DNA of 64,000 bases from Euphorbia lathyris (GCF_963576675.1 NC_088915.1:6143001-6207000), one strand, 5' to 3'. Counted from the stretch's first letter, positions 53,520-64,000 are shown. The notes: a model not told the origin generated them from the letters alone. Made by a program: numbers and translations.

Positions 53520-54049
53520 GGGCAAAGTACGAAAAAAATGTTCGTGGTTTGCCTTATTTGCAAATAGAGGTCCGTGGTTTAAAAATTTGTAAATAGAGGT
53601 ATGTGGTATGTTTTTTTTTTATAAAACAAAGTATTTAAAATTAAACTTTTAAGTAATTGATGACAATAAGAGCATTTTTTGATTTTTTTTAATTACATTT
53701 ACATATTGACAAAATACAGATCCCAAAATCAAATTACAACTGTGTAAATGAACTTAAATATCAATTTAGTTCATAAACTGTCAGGTTAGTAAAAAGCGTA
53801 AAATTCCACCATATTATTTATTGTTTTGATTTAAAAAGTTATTTTTTTCAAGGGTTGTGTTTTGCTGATATGTAAGAATATTTTTTTAAGATAAAAATGT
53901 CTTTAGTTGTAATTAGAACTTAACTGTATAATTGTAATACTTTGTTTTGTAAATAAAACATACCACGAACATTTATTTTCAAACTTTTAAACCACATGCC
54001 TCTGTTTGCAAATTGGACAAACCACAAACATTTTTTTCATACTTTTCCC
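53520..54049. mobile_element. foldback element (gggcaaag family)
   Basis: Termini GGGCAAAGTACGAAAAAAAT and a complementary end 'tacttttccc'. The 9-bp flanks TAAAAATTA (53511-53519 and 54050-54058) are identical. The arms share 'gtggtttgccttatttgcaa' and 'taccacgaacattt'. Confidence 0.88.
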
Positions 54050-54179
54050 TAAAAATTAAGACAAAATATTTATTTCTATTTTTAGTTATTTTTACTTAAT
54101 CTATTCTTACTTAATTTATTGTTCTTATATAAATATAAAACTTCAATTTAACCATATATAACTTGTTTCACTAAATACA

Positions 54180-54930
54180 TTAATAAATAATATTTCATAA
54201 AATATAAATTTAAGAATATTAGAAGAATCTTACTATCCAAATAATCAAATGAAGTTAAATATAGGTTTGAATCTTGCGTTTTAGAAGATTGATTAATCTT
54301 GAATAGACAGTTGAATCATTTTTCAGAATCACAAACTTGTATTATCAGTCACGTTTTTCTCACGCCAAAGTTATTTAGCACGATCTAAGAACATTATCTT
54401 ATTGATTGAGGAGAGAGAGAGGGTGGTGTCGAATTGTATAGATGAGCGGGAGAGTTTTCTCTAATTTTAATTGATTGTGTTATTATGTCCGGCATAATCC
54501 TCTATTTATAAGTAGACTTCATTGTCCTTCAAATATTAGACAATAATCAATTTCAGATTAGATTAGTATTCCTAATTAATAATTAAGTAATTATCTATAA
54601 TTAATTCAACTAGGATTTTTAATTATCTAATTTCTTAATTAGACAAATATTCGAATCCAATATGGATTCCATCCGAACACGACTTTAGTACTGGCGGAAT
54701 TCCTATATCTCTCACTCGCACATATTAAATTCGTTTTACCTTTCTCCTTCGTATTTGTAAATAGATTGTGCGACTAGCATACTACCGAGAGTGTTGTTGC
54801 TATATATTTGTTAGAGATCTACAACGTCTCGATAACTTAAGCATTATACATTTGCTAGAGATCTACAACGTCTCGATAACTTATCCAATCAGTCACATTC
54901 CAAGCTGAATTATCATCTAGCCTATGGGAG
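54180..54930 (-). mobile_element. probable Ty1/copia LTR remnant
   Basis: On the minus strand, 'cttataaatagagg' (TATA box, plus 54501-54512) follows 'attgtctaatatttgaagg' and precedes a CT-rich leader 'ccaccctctctctctcctc'. A 30-bp direct repeat 'tagagatctacaacgtctcg' lies at about 54811 and 54853. It could be the 3' LTR of the copia relic at 56.4-57.2 kb (same strand), but the link is inference. Confidence 0.5.
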
Positions 54931-54958
54931 AATCTGACCAAAACAAACAAATCTAAAT

Positions 54959-55777
54959 GGCAAAAAGCATCATGAGGCCCCCTGATCTTTCATTATTTGG
55001 TGCATTAAGCTCTCGATCTTTCATTTAGACACATTGAGCCCTTGATCTTTCATTGTTTGGTGCATTAAGCCCCCGATCTTTCGTTTAGGCACATTGAGCC
55101 CTTGATTTTTCATATATGGGTGTATTAGGCCCTTCCGTAAATCAATTCAAATATGAGTGTATTAAGGGTATGTATGGTTAGGTTTATATAACCGCAACGT
55201 TTAACATTTTCTCTGGACAGTGTAGTATTTTGGTGCTTTTCACGAAAAGCTCTTTTTTAGAGCTTTTCACGAAAAGCTCTTTTTTAGAGCTTTTCATGAA
55301 CAAATGTTTGTAGTTACTTGTTATTAACAAAATTATCCTTCTTATTTTCATAAAATGTGTTTTCTTTTTAACATTATTTTTATTTTTAGAACATAATTAT
55401 CGAAAAACAAGATTTTGTTGCGTTCAATATATTTTTTTATTTAAATTATTTTTATTAATTTATATAATACATTTTTCATTTTGTAATTTATTTGTTGATT
55501 AATTTAAAACAGGTCTCATTTATTTGTTCTACAACAACATCTATTAGCTAACAGTTGAATCAAACATGTCCTTAATACACCCATATATGAATTGATTTAT
55601 GGAAGGGCCTAATACACCTATATATGAAAGATCAAGGACTCGGTGTGTCTAAATAAAAGATCGAGGGCTTAATGCACCAAACAATGAAAGATCAGGGGCT
55701 CAATGTGTCTAAATAAAAGATCGAGGGCTTAATGCACCAAACAATGAAAGATCAGGGGCCTCAGGAAGCTCTTTGCC
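54959..55777. mobile_element. foldback element (ggcaaaaagcatc family), host of an inner MITE
   Basis: Termini GGCAAAAAGCATCATGAGGC and a complementary end 'agctctttgcc'. The flanks AATCTAAAT (54950-54958) and AATTTAAAT (55778-55786) agree at 8 of 9. The arms are tandem 'cttgatctttcattgtttgg' and 'tgcattaagcccccgatctt' units, about 60 bp long. Confidence 0.82.
55166..55572. mobile_element. inner MITE, uninterrupted copy of the repeat split by the L1
   Basis: Ends GGGTATGTATGGTT and 'gaatcaaacatgtcct', with TAA on both sides (55163-55165 and 55573-55575). A triplicated 'agcttttcacgaaaagctct' lies near 55235-55310. PIF/Harbinger-like placement rests on TAA only. Homologous to 1350-1407 plus 8053-8170. 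Confidence 0.6.
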
Positions 55778-55786
55778 AATTTAAAT

Positions 55787-56430
55787 TATAAGTCTAGAAC
55801 AAGCAAAATATCTAGTGATAAGGGTTTCGAAATCCTCAGTGATGTGATTACGAAAAGAGTCTTAGATTAGGAAAAAGTTAAGATCATTCTTTTTCCATCT
55901 CCGTTTCGCTGGCACACATGATATGAACTCATGCATTATGGTGTTGTTTATTATTTTTGAATAAAGTGCATGTTCAAAACACCATACGAAATCATTGGTT
56001 AAGAAGTTCCCATCATCTAACTTTAATTTCCCATCATCTAATTTTAAGTTCCCTTACTTTTAGAACTACTTTCGGCAATAAGGACAAATATGTTTAAGTT
56101 ATACCTTAACTTTCCCTTTCAGATCTTTTTGTGATCTCTTTATATAAAGACGTGTATATAAAAATCTTGTAGTTTAATGAATTATGTTCATTGTATCTTA
56201 CAAGATGATTTTTATTATTGAACAAGCTATCGATTGATAAAAAAATAACATCTTTCTTATCTTTGCCATTCTTAAAGAAAAATAAGAGTAAACACTCATA
56301 TAAGTGAGCTATTTCTTTGTCCCACATGCATCACTATATAACAGTAAACATACAAAATATTTACATTTGCGTATTAGATAGAGGTTTTTATTCCAAAAGG
56401 CTTTTATTAAATACTCATATTTCTCAAAAT
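55787..56430. other. gene-free stretch, possibly copia 3' end
   Basis: A TATA-like 'ctttatataaag' (56137-56148) lies on the minus strand side of the copia relic. A 73-codon minus frame has no support. No boundaries. Confidence 0.3.
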
Positions 56431-56439
56431 ACACGGATA

Positions 56440-57150
56440 AATGTATGTTTAGATCCTACATAAACCTTGGGATCTCACATGTTTCTCATGAACATCTTTA
56501 GTAATAGGTTTCGTGAGAGAATCAGCTACCATATCATGTGTGGATGCATTCTTTATACTAACTTTCCTACGTGCAATTAGATCTCTTACAAAATGATACT
56601 TAATCTTTATGCGTTTAGTCTTGTTATGAAATCCCTAATCTTTAGAGAAGGCTATAGCAGATTGACTATCACTAATTATTACTACTGGGCCTTTAGAGGT
56701 ATAACTTTTAGGTGTTCCAAGAATCTATTTAACCAAACTGCCTCGTGTATTGTCGATGAGTATGATATGTATTCTGCTTCCATGGTGGATAGAGCTATAC
56801 ATGTTTGTTTCTTGCTTCTCTAGGATATTACGCCATTTCCTAGCAATAACACGTACCTAGACGTTGATTTCCTTTCATACGTGTCTCTAGCTAGTCCAAA
56901 TTTTATCTGTGTATCCTTTAAGTTTCAAATCATTGCCTTTGTAACACGAAGAATAATCGATTATTTTGAGATATTTCATTATTCTTTTGACAACATGGTC
57001 CAATATGCTTGTCCGAGGTTGGATTGATAGCTACTTACCATTCCCCACTTTCATTCTTCAATTCCCCAAGATACAAATGAAACAGAAGCTCACAATATCT
57101 TTCATTATGTCCAAGAACACCATATAGATAATATAAGTTACCTAATCTTT
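56440..57150 (-). pseudogene. Ty1/copia RT-RNase H relic
   Basis: Minus-strand pieces read HVVKRIMKYLK, RKSTSRYVLLLGNGVIS, then SKKQTCIALSTMEAEYIS, SDSQSAIAFSKD, KTKRIKIKYHFVRD and ADSLTKPITK. These are the classic copia RNase H motifs, in order. Breaks seen: a TAG after GVIS (expected Trp), a frameshift near 56690, a TAG after SKD. Integrase and gag were not seen upstream. The plus-strand 76-codon frame is a shadow. Confidence 0.85.
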
Positions 57151-57835
57151 CGTATTTAAAAGTAACATAAGCCCCATCATTCTAATTTTTCGTAATTTTG
57201 AAGTGTTTAAGTGGTTTTCGAATTTCAACAAGCATCCGTATTCGCATGAATAAACATTGGGATACAAAAAAATTGGAGGCATCGTACTCAAGAAATTCTA
57301 TGATACGGTTACTAATTTGCTTTCCTATTGATTCTAACATAGACCCCACGGGGAGATCATAAATTTCAATCTAGAATGGTGAATGTAATTTTTTTTAGGG
57401 CAATTACATCCTTGTACTCACTCATCAAAATTGTGTGGTTACCAAACGATCACGGACCTCCATTTAAAACTTGATCACAATCAACATCATGAAACAACTC
57501 AAAAGGAAAAAAGATTCGCCCATATCTCAGAAATTGCAACACCTCTGACTGGCCTCCGTAGAGTGGCAAGCCGATTTGTCATCACTAAAAAGTTTATAAG
57601 TCTGTCTATTAAGAATCTTCCCACCATACAAAGACCTAAAAGTGAGAAAAAAAATCTCAAAATCAATTAATTGGGAAAGAGACTACTTAAAAGCGAGAAA
57701 AAAATCTCAAAATCCTAAGGAAAGACAATTTTAGATGAGTCGATGATATGCTACATTAAATAGGGTTGATCGGTCATTTTATAGTCTTATACACTTTAAT
57801 GGAAAGGTTACTACTAAGTTGGAGCATATTTATGT
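57151..57835. other. gene-free stretch
   Basis: May include further decayed copia sequence. A 79-codon plus-strand frame (57431-57670) shows no motif. A short direct repeat 'aaaagtgagaaaaaaaatct' occurs at about 57638 and 57689. Confidence 0.3.
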
Positions 57836-57840
57836 GGGGT

Positions 57841-58350
57841 TAAATGCGTTGTTGGTCACTGAATTTATATGATTGTCTCAAAATGATCACTCAACTTCAA
57901 TTTGTCTCAATAAAATCATCCAACTTTGAGTTTTATCTGAACTAAGTCACTCCGGCAATTTCAGTGATTTAAGGGGGGTCGAAATGATGATATGAGTGAG
58001 ACATGAGCATGAGTCAACTCAGATATCTGATCGAAACGACACATGACATTCATTTATGCACCACCTGACAGCCACATGTCGGTTGTTTTTATGGGAAAAA
58101 AACAAAATTTAGTTTTTTTCATAAAAATAACAGACATGTGGCTGCCACGTGTCGTTTGGGTTAGACATGTGAGTTAACTCATGCTCACGTGTCAGCCATG
58201 ACATCATTCCGATGTATTTTAGCCATTGAAATCGTCGGAGTAACCTAATGGAGACAAAACTCAAAGTTATATGATTTTATTGATACAAATTGAAGTTGAG
58301 TGGTCATTTTAAGATAATCATGTAAGTTCAGTAACCAACGATGCATTTAA
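57841..58350. mobile_element. foldback element (ttaaatgcgttgttggtc family)
   Basis: 'gttaaatgcgttgttggtca' pairs with 'taaccaacgatgcatttaac'. Inner arms contain 'gcagccacatgt' words and 'gactcatgctcacgtgtc'. Target duplication unclear. Confidence 0.65.
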
Positions 58351-58351
58351 C

Positions 58352-58425
58352 GTGTAAAATAAAAATTGTACACTAAAATATGGAATTGAATAAAGATTGT
58401 GCATTTTCATATGCACATAAGTAGG
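58352..58425. repeat. lone right arm of the foldback family seen at 25571
   Basis: 'attgtacactaaaatatgga' and 'aaagattgtgcattttcata' match 25905-25946. It is a fragment only. Confidence 0.5.
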
Positions 58426-58494
58426 AAGAGCATCTTTAATGGTTGGATACTCTAACCATTGTCACGCCATCATTTTATACTATTACAACGGATA

Positions 58495-59290
58495 AATTAC
58501 ATCCATGGCCACTGAACTTTACCCATTTTAATATTGTGGCCACTGAATTTCAATTCTTAACAGTATGATCACTGAACTTTGTACTTTTTAACACTAGGGG
58601 GTCACTGTGACTGTTGACCAACATTTCTTACCTTTGACTCTCCCTTTTCGCCATTTCTCTCTCTCTCTCCTTCACTCGTTCTAAAAACTAGAATATCCAT
58701 ACCATTCTCCTTCATTTCCATGGATTAATTTCTCTCTCTAAAACCAGTACATCTCTCTAACTCTCCTTTTTCTATTTAACACCATTAAATCAATTATATC
58801 CCAGCAAGAAAAGCAATTGATCCATGGAGATGCTGACATGTTGTCCGGCTGGCATGGTCCAGCAGTTGTCGTGGACGGTACCCTTCATGCGTTGGATCAT
58901 AGTTTTGGAACCAAGCTAATGATGTGGCGGAAGAATGAGAGCGATTGAGTGGCAGTTGGAAGGCTATCATCGTTGCTTACGAGACCACCAATATATCAAT
59001 TTTTATATTTGAGGTGAGTATCTAAATTTGGGTATCCGCCAAATTTGGATACAACAATTTCTTCCATCTCTAATGGTTAGACACCCACTTTATATTTTCT
59101 CTATTTGCATATTAGTCTTTTTACGAACCACTAAAGATGCTCTAAGTTAAAATTGTTAAAATCAACTTAACACATTCTCCATCTTATAACCATTGCTTCC
59201 ATAAAAACACAATGAGGAGCCATAGAAAAATTCTATTTATTCAAGTTAATATCTTTTTTTCATAAAATATTCAAGTTAAATTAACAATTT
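58495..59290. other. foldback arm fragment and gene-free stretch
   Basis: 58495-58610 is one arm of an unseen foldback ('ggccactgaactttaccc', repeated three times as 'cactgaactttg'). The remainder has (TC)n at 58655-58672 and no gene. Confidence 0.4.
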
Positions 59291-59302
59291 AATGTTCTCA
59301 GA

Positions 59303-59483
59303 CAGTCTTGATCACATGCACCTTAATGAGCATGTAGAATTTGCTCATTCACTGTTAGATCTAGGCTTATTAGAATCCTAAGGTGGAGATTCAAAGTAAC
59401 CTGAGGCTTAGATTTAATAAGCCTATATCTAACGGTGAATGAGCAAATTCACTTGCTCATTAAGGTGAATGTGAAAATTCATG
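59303..59483. mobile_element. 181-bp hairpin MITE with 10-bp target duplication
   Basis: The flanks TGTTCTCAGA (59293-59302 and 59484-59493) are identical. The arms pair along nearly their whole length ('tgctcattcactgttagatc' with 'tctaacggtgaatgagca'). Relatives are at 24603 and 44089. The duplication length suggests a Mutator-like origin. Confidence 0.8.
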
Positions 59484-59731
59484 TGTTCTCAGATATTTAC
59501 TGAATAATATAATAATAAATTAATAATCTATTTATTTGTATTATAAGATCTACAAAATAGTAGCTAATTTAGGTTAATAATTCATGATTTGAGATATTGA
59601 CTTTATAATTATCTCTAATCTAATTAATTTCTTAGCACATCCACACACTAGTGGCTGTTAGGTAGAGTAGGATTAAAGCATAACTAAATTTAGACAAAAC
59701 CATAATAATACTAAAATAGTAGATATATATA
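59484..59731. other. AT-rich spacer
   Basis: No gene or repeat recognised apart from the duplication at its left edge. A 73-codon minus frame (59632-59853) is unsupported. Confidence 0.3.
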
Positions 59732-59740
59732 TTAATAATA

Positions 59741-60104
59741 AAAGAAAAATATAAAATAAATCTTGTGGTTTGACCGATTTGTAAAAACAGTCTATATGAT
59801 TTAAAAGTTTGCAAACAGAGATGTGTGCTTTTGAAGTTTATAAATTCAGCCATTCCTTTAAAAAAAATATTATGGTGACTATTGACCCCAAAATGAAGTG
59901 ATTTGGAGCTATTAAAAAGACCGGTTTTACAAATTATCTAAAATTTAAGATCTAAATTGTTAAATTAACTAAACCGTAAGTATTATTTGGTCAAAAAAAT
60001 GACTCGCATATTTTTTAACCGCAAAATTCACAAAGTTTAGATCTCTATTTATAAACTTTTAAACCACAAAAACTGTCTATGCGATTTATTTAGGTATTTT
60101 TTTC
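59741..60104. mobile_element. diverged gggtaaa-type foldback element
   Basis: The flanks TTAATAATA (59732-59740 and 60105-60113) are identical 9-mers. The ends 'gaaaaatataaaataaat' and 'atttatttaggtattttt' pair roughly. The arms share 'gtttgcaaacagag' and 'ttataaacttttaaaccac'. Confidence 0.7.
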
Positions 60105-60113
60105 TTAATAATA

Positions 60114-60680
60114 ACTAGAAGAATCATGCAAAATAAAACATATTAATTATCAAATAAATAAGTATATTATAATTTTTATAAATAAAAAAATATAAATTCA
60201 AATTTATATAATATTTATATTTTTTAATATAAATTTTAATTTTATGATTAAAATTTCGTTTTTTAAGATGAAATTATACCAAATAAATTTGAAATTTGAT
60301 TTTTAAGTATAAATTTAAATCCGAATCCATCTAAATTAATATTAGATTCAACTGAATTTGGACTGAGTATAATTAGATATAAAACATCTAAATTTACTTG
60401 ATCTTTGTCCAACTTATCCATAAATAGATCTTCTAGTAATTAGGGTTGTAATCGAACCGAGCTGAGTTTTAATCTGTTTATGTTCGGTTCGATAGAAAAT
60501 AGACGAGTTTGAGTGAGCTGCTCGTTTATTTATTTATGAACTTTGCTTGCGAGCATCTCGTTAATTCTGTTTATGAATTTTGCTTGTGAATTATGTTCAT
60601 TTAAAATTTCTTTAATACAAAACTAGAGGTGGCAAAATTACACACGACATAAAATCGACACACAATTTTGGTGTTTTTGT
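60114..60680. other. gene-free AT-rich stretch
   Basis: Very A/T-rich (60120-60420). 60440-60600 has 'gttcggttcg' and 'cttgcgagc' words and may be MITE-derived. No gene. Confidence 0.3.
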
Positions 60681-60686
60681 TTAGGT

Positions 60687-61210
60687 TAGGGGTGAGCAAA
60701 ATAACCGGTAACCGATTACCAAACTGATAACCGAACCGAAGCTTTTGTTTGGTTCGGTTATTTTAACATTCTGATTCGGTTCGGTTTTAATTTTGGCTTA
60801 GTTTGGTAATCGGTTATCGGTTCGGTTACTGAAAAATATATCGGTATAACCGATAACCGAACCGAACTCATTATATAAATATAAAAATACAATTTTATTT
60901 ATATATATATAAATAACTTATAAAATATAAAATCCAATCCCTAAAAAATATATTTTTATCTTTATATATATATAAATTTTGGTTAATTAGTCTTTAATTT
61001 CTTCAATTGTAACTTTTATACAAGAGCGTTATTCGAAAACTAATTAAACAAAAATATACAAAAATTAAATATTATGAGTTTTTGGTTAAATAAAATTTGG
61101 TTACCAATCTTATTCGGTTCGGTTCGGTTATGAAAATAGTACAAACTTTGGTTCAGTTAACCGAAAGTTCGGTTCGGTTAGTAACCAAACCGAACTGATG
61201 CTCACCCCTA
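60687..61210. mobile_element. hAT-like MITE (taggggtgagc family)
   Basis: Ends 'taggggtgagcaaaa' and 'gctcacccctа' in complement form 'gatgctcaccccta'. The flanks GTTTAGGT (60679-60686) and GTTTAGGC (61211-61218) agree at 7 of 8. 'ggttcggtta' and 'aaccgaaccgaa' recur in the arms. Non-coding. Confidence 0.75.
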
Positions 61211-61218
61211 GTTTAGGC

Positions 61219-61695
61219 TAGTAGGTAATGTATCATTTTTTTTGTTGAAATGAACTTGATACGAAATTTTTGTTTGGGTTAGTGTTGACATGCTAACCCG
61301 AAAATGACACGAAATGAAAAAAATATATTTAAATTATTGATATACTCTCTCATATTTTTGCATGTCACTTTTATATTAATAAAGGTAATAAAATTACAAA
61401 AACATAATTTACAAACACGATCCCCCAACATGATATTAGTGGACTTTTGGATGATTATTGTTTAACATACTGATAAAACAATAACATAAAATATAGTACC
61501 ATATTTTTTTTTTTAAGTCACCATTAATATATGTCTAGTAAAATTACGTATGATCCGAAAACACGACATGAAATCGACACTAACCTAATTAGGTAAAAAC
61601 GATGTTGATACAAAAGTCTTTTGCGTTGGGTTAGAGTTCATTCATTTTGACAGTTACCTGAAAATGACATGACACGAACCCGATAATTGCCACCA
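61219..61695. other. gene-free stretch
   Basis: 'gacacgaaatttttg', 'acacgacatgaaatcgaca' and similar words recur at about 60640, 61260 and 61555. These are possibly pieces of one more hAT-like repeat. No gene. Confidence 0.3.
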
Positions 61696-61704
61696 TTAGA
61701 TAAA

Positions 61705-62202
61705 GGGTAAAGTTTAAATAAAACCTCTGTAGTTTCACTAATTTTCAGATAAAGGACTGTGATTTACTTTTTGTCAAAACGAGGATTGAGGTTTTTAACT
61801 TTAACAAAATAAGGACTTTTTCGATTGATACTATTAAAATCACCTTTGACGACTTCAAAAATGACATATTTTAAGAACTACTAATATTCTAAGCAACTTT
61901 AATTCTTTAACTTTTTTATTTTGAGCTTGTTTAGATGGTGTTTGGTAAAGAGAGAGAAAGTTAATGTTTAGAGAGAGAAAGTTCCAAAAAAGATGATTTT
62001 CAAAAATCGAAAATGTAGTTCCATAGAAAATGACATTGAACAACTGTAATTATTGAAAATTTTCATTTTTAGGTCGTTAAAGATGGTTTTAATAACATTA
62101 ATCCAAGTTTGAAACCTCAATCCTTGTTTTGACAAAAAGTAAACCACAGTCCTTTATCTGAAAATTAGTGAAACCACAAGGGTTTTATTTGAACTTTACC
62201 CT
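61705..62202. mobile_element. foldback element (gggtaaa family)
   Basis: Termini GGGTAAAGTTTAAATAAAAC and complementary 'aactttaccc'. The 9-bp flanks TTAGATAAA (61696-61704 and 62203-62211) are identical. Close to 42379-42877 but with the interior inverted. The 62-codon minus frame is a shadow. Confidence 0.9.
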
Positions 62203-62257
62203 TAGATAAAACTATGTCGTTTTGAAACCTACAAAACTAAAATTTCACATAAAATTA

Positions 62258-62765
62258 CAGTAGAACCTCGATAAATGAATGTTCGATAAATGAATAACCT
62301 CGTCTAATGAATAAATTTCTTCGGTCCCAACTTGGTCCAATGGGCTTAACGAATAACCTCGCTTAATGCATTAACGAATAAATACAAATGAAGTCTTTAT
62401 AGGCCCTATGTAAATATAAATGAATAATCACTATATTTCAAATAATATATTTTTATTTATATAATATATCATGAATACATTTCATCCAATGACTAATTTT
62501 CAAACACATTAATAAGTCATATTTTTTCGAAAAATGCCTCCAAAGTTGATTGTTTCTTTCCTCCCCCAAAATGCATCTGATCCTTGATTTTGTGTAATTA
62601 CAAAATGATATAATTACAAAAAAAAGTCTAAAAATATCATCTAAATGAATTATTATTCATTTATCGATAAATAAATATTATATTCATTAATCGATAAATA
62701 AATAATCTCGCCAAATGAATTTTTTTTTTGGGTCCCAAAGGTATTCATTTATCGAGGTTCTATTA
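62258..62765. mobile_element. Emigrant-like (pogo/mariner) MITE
   Basis: Ends CAGTAGAACCTCGATAAATG and the complement of TAATAGAACCTCGATAAATG, with TA on both sides (62256-62257 and 62766-62767). These termini closely resemble the CAGTARAACCTCTATAAATT ends of Emigrant/Lemi elements. The arms contain extra 'cgataaatgaataa' repeats. Confidence 0.82.
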
Positions 62766-62949
62766 TATATAGATTCATATTTACCTTTTATAGAAATACT
62801 ACTTATTAAAAACTTATTACGTATGAGTTTGTTGATGAATATCATAATCAAAAATCATTTATGAGTTTGTTCATAAATATTTTTTGATTGAAGACCGGTT
62901 AGCGAGAGAGTGCAAAAAACAGACATCCCAGTTATGCTGGCACCTCTGA

Positions 62950-63640
62950 AAATCACAGCAAACCCGAACCAATATTATTAAAGAAGAAAAGAAAAGTTAC
63001 AAGAACCAAATACAAAAGTTCAAAACAAAACCATGTCAAACGAAACGATAAGATAAGAACCATGCCCCACAAGATCATGCAAAAAAGTCGGGCAACAAAA
63101 ATCAGGAATTAAATCCCACCAATGCAAACTATCAACCATACGACCAAAAGAGGCAAGAGAATCAGCAACCGCATTTCCTTCACGATAAATGTGAGAAATG
63201 ACAAATTGCATGGTATCTAATTTTGATAAACAATCAATCCAACTATGACGAACCACCCAAGGAACGGTAGTCAACTTATTACGTAACAACTGAACCACAT
63301 AAGTCGAGTCACTTTCTAACCAAAGGTGATGCAAACCTTTGTCAGAAGCCGTATGAATCGCAAAAATTGCAGTCTTCAACTCAGTTAAAAAGGCAAAAGA
63401 AACGTCAAACGGGAATGCAAAAGCACCAAGGAACATACCATTTGAGGAACGGTAAAGACCGCCACAACTCGCAGCACCCGGACTATCCAAAACAGAAGCA
63501 TCAGTATTAACCTTAGTCCAACAGACCGGAGGACGCTGTTAAACCACATGAATAATACGAGGTCTCTTAGAAAATCTTCTACAATTTTCAATTCCCTAAG
63601 AATTGTAATTCTATAGAAGAATTCCAAGTAAAACCACGAC
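62950..63640 (-). pseudogene. L1 ORF2 RNase H relic with 3' end
   Basis: The minus strand reads RPPVCWTKVNTDASVLDS (RNase H start with the first catalytic Asp), LTELKTAI (Glu), LWLESDSTYVV (Asp) and YREGNAVADSLA (last Asp), to a stop at 63020. The open part is 63020-63540. All four catalytic positions survive, but the RT and endonuclease are absent. The 3' end (about 62950-63000) is 'cttttcttttcttctttaat'-like. It is a 5'-truncated copy of a different L1 family from the one at 1.4 kb. Confidence 0.8.
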
Positions 63641-64000
63641 CATGATTTGCCACTTCACGAATTGTTCATAAATATATCAGATTCGTAAGTTTTCGAGTCG
63701 AATTTCAACTCATTTACGAATCAAACCAAGCACAATCTGATAACACCTACCGTAAAGTATGAAGGACTTAGCTGATAATATTCCTTATCAAAGAGGGCCT
63801 AAGGAGAGAAAAGATCCACCTCCAAGACATATATGGCGTACAGATAAAGATACGGTGTAGTCTTGAGCATTCCTCCTCACGATTCGCCACTTAGCGTATA
63901 ACAGGAATACGATGTCGTCTCATAAAGCTCCACTTACGATTCGCCTTAGTAGAGAATACGATTCTTACAAGGATCCGCCCAAGAGGGGCAATAAGGGGAT
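63641..64000. other. unidentified right edge, possibly LTR sequence
   Basis: Higher GC than the surroundings. 'cacgattcgccacttag' and 'tacgattcgccttag' recur (about 63878 and 63932). No gene; the feature probably continues beyond the window. Confidence 0.35.

Noticed and set aside
57431..57670. A 79-codon plus-strand gene
   Set aside because: No motif, no conserved context, and adjacent decayed retrotransposon sequence explains a chance frame.

Overview
This window looks like repeat-dense, AT-rich intergenic DNA from a flowering plant, probably a eudicot. I found no convincing host gene. Plant origin is indicated by an L1-type LINE whose ORF1 has a DUF4283-like domain and a CCHC zinc knuckle, a plant-type RTE LINE, an Emigrant-like pogo MITE, LTR fragments with initiator-tRNA-Met primer sites, and many MITEs. 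The species cannot be fixed from sequence alone. Long open frames outside the LINEs are either low-complexity (A/T tracts) or GC-rich shadow frames.

Layout. 1-405 is the right part of a long-TIR (foldback) element. 1408-8052 is a full-length L1 on the minus strand with both ORFs open and a perfect 13-bp target duplication; it sits inside an older repeat. 8.2-10.8 kb holds SINE, hAT-like and TRIM-like remnants. 10.8-16.0 kb is a chain of Mutator-like MITEs alternating with two 5'-truncated copies of the same L1 family. 16.3-25.6 kb is mostly foldback elements and hAT-type MITEs, several inserted into each other. 25,952-27,951 is a 2,000-bp solo LTR with a perfect 5-bp duplication and a CpG-rich array of short palindromes. 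29.8-33.3 kb contains foldbacks, LTR fragments and interrupted poly(A)/poly(T) tracts. 33,307-36,570 is an apparently full-length RTE LINE with an open 1022-codon frame and a perfect 15-bp duplication, inserted into a foldback MITE. 37.5-41.2 kb holds LTR-like promoter sequence and decayed Ty3/gypsy gag. 41.5-54 kb is again MITEs (foldback, PIF/Harbinger-like, hAT-like), an L1 RNase H relic and another LTR-like promoter with palindromes. 54.2-57.2 kb holds Ty1/copia remains, and 57.8-64 kb is more MITEs plus an L1 relic.

How the parts relate. The L1 and the RTE are the only plausible sources of active protein, and both could act in trans on relatives. The MITEs have no coding capacity and would need transposases from elsewhere. 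Target duplications that I could read give the superfamily: 9-10 bp for the foldback elements (Mutator-like), 8 bp for hAT-like, TAA for PIF/Harbinger-like and TA for pogo-like. At least eight guest-in-host insertions give relative ages. The most unusual observations are: (1) many foldback families that share one architecture, with arms built from short C-rich tandem phrases; (2) dense arrays of 13-bp palindromes in three LTR-like promoters, using two different palindrome sequences; and (3) 126-bp purine-rich monomers at the L1 5' end.
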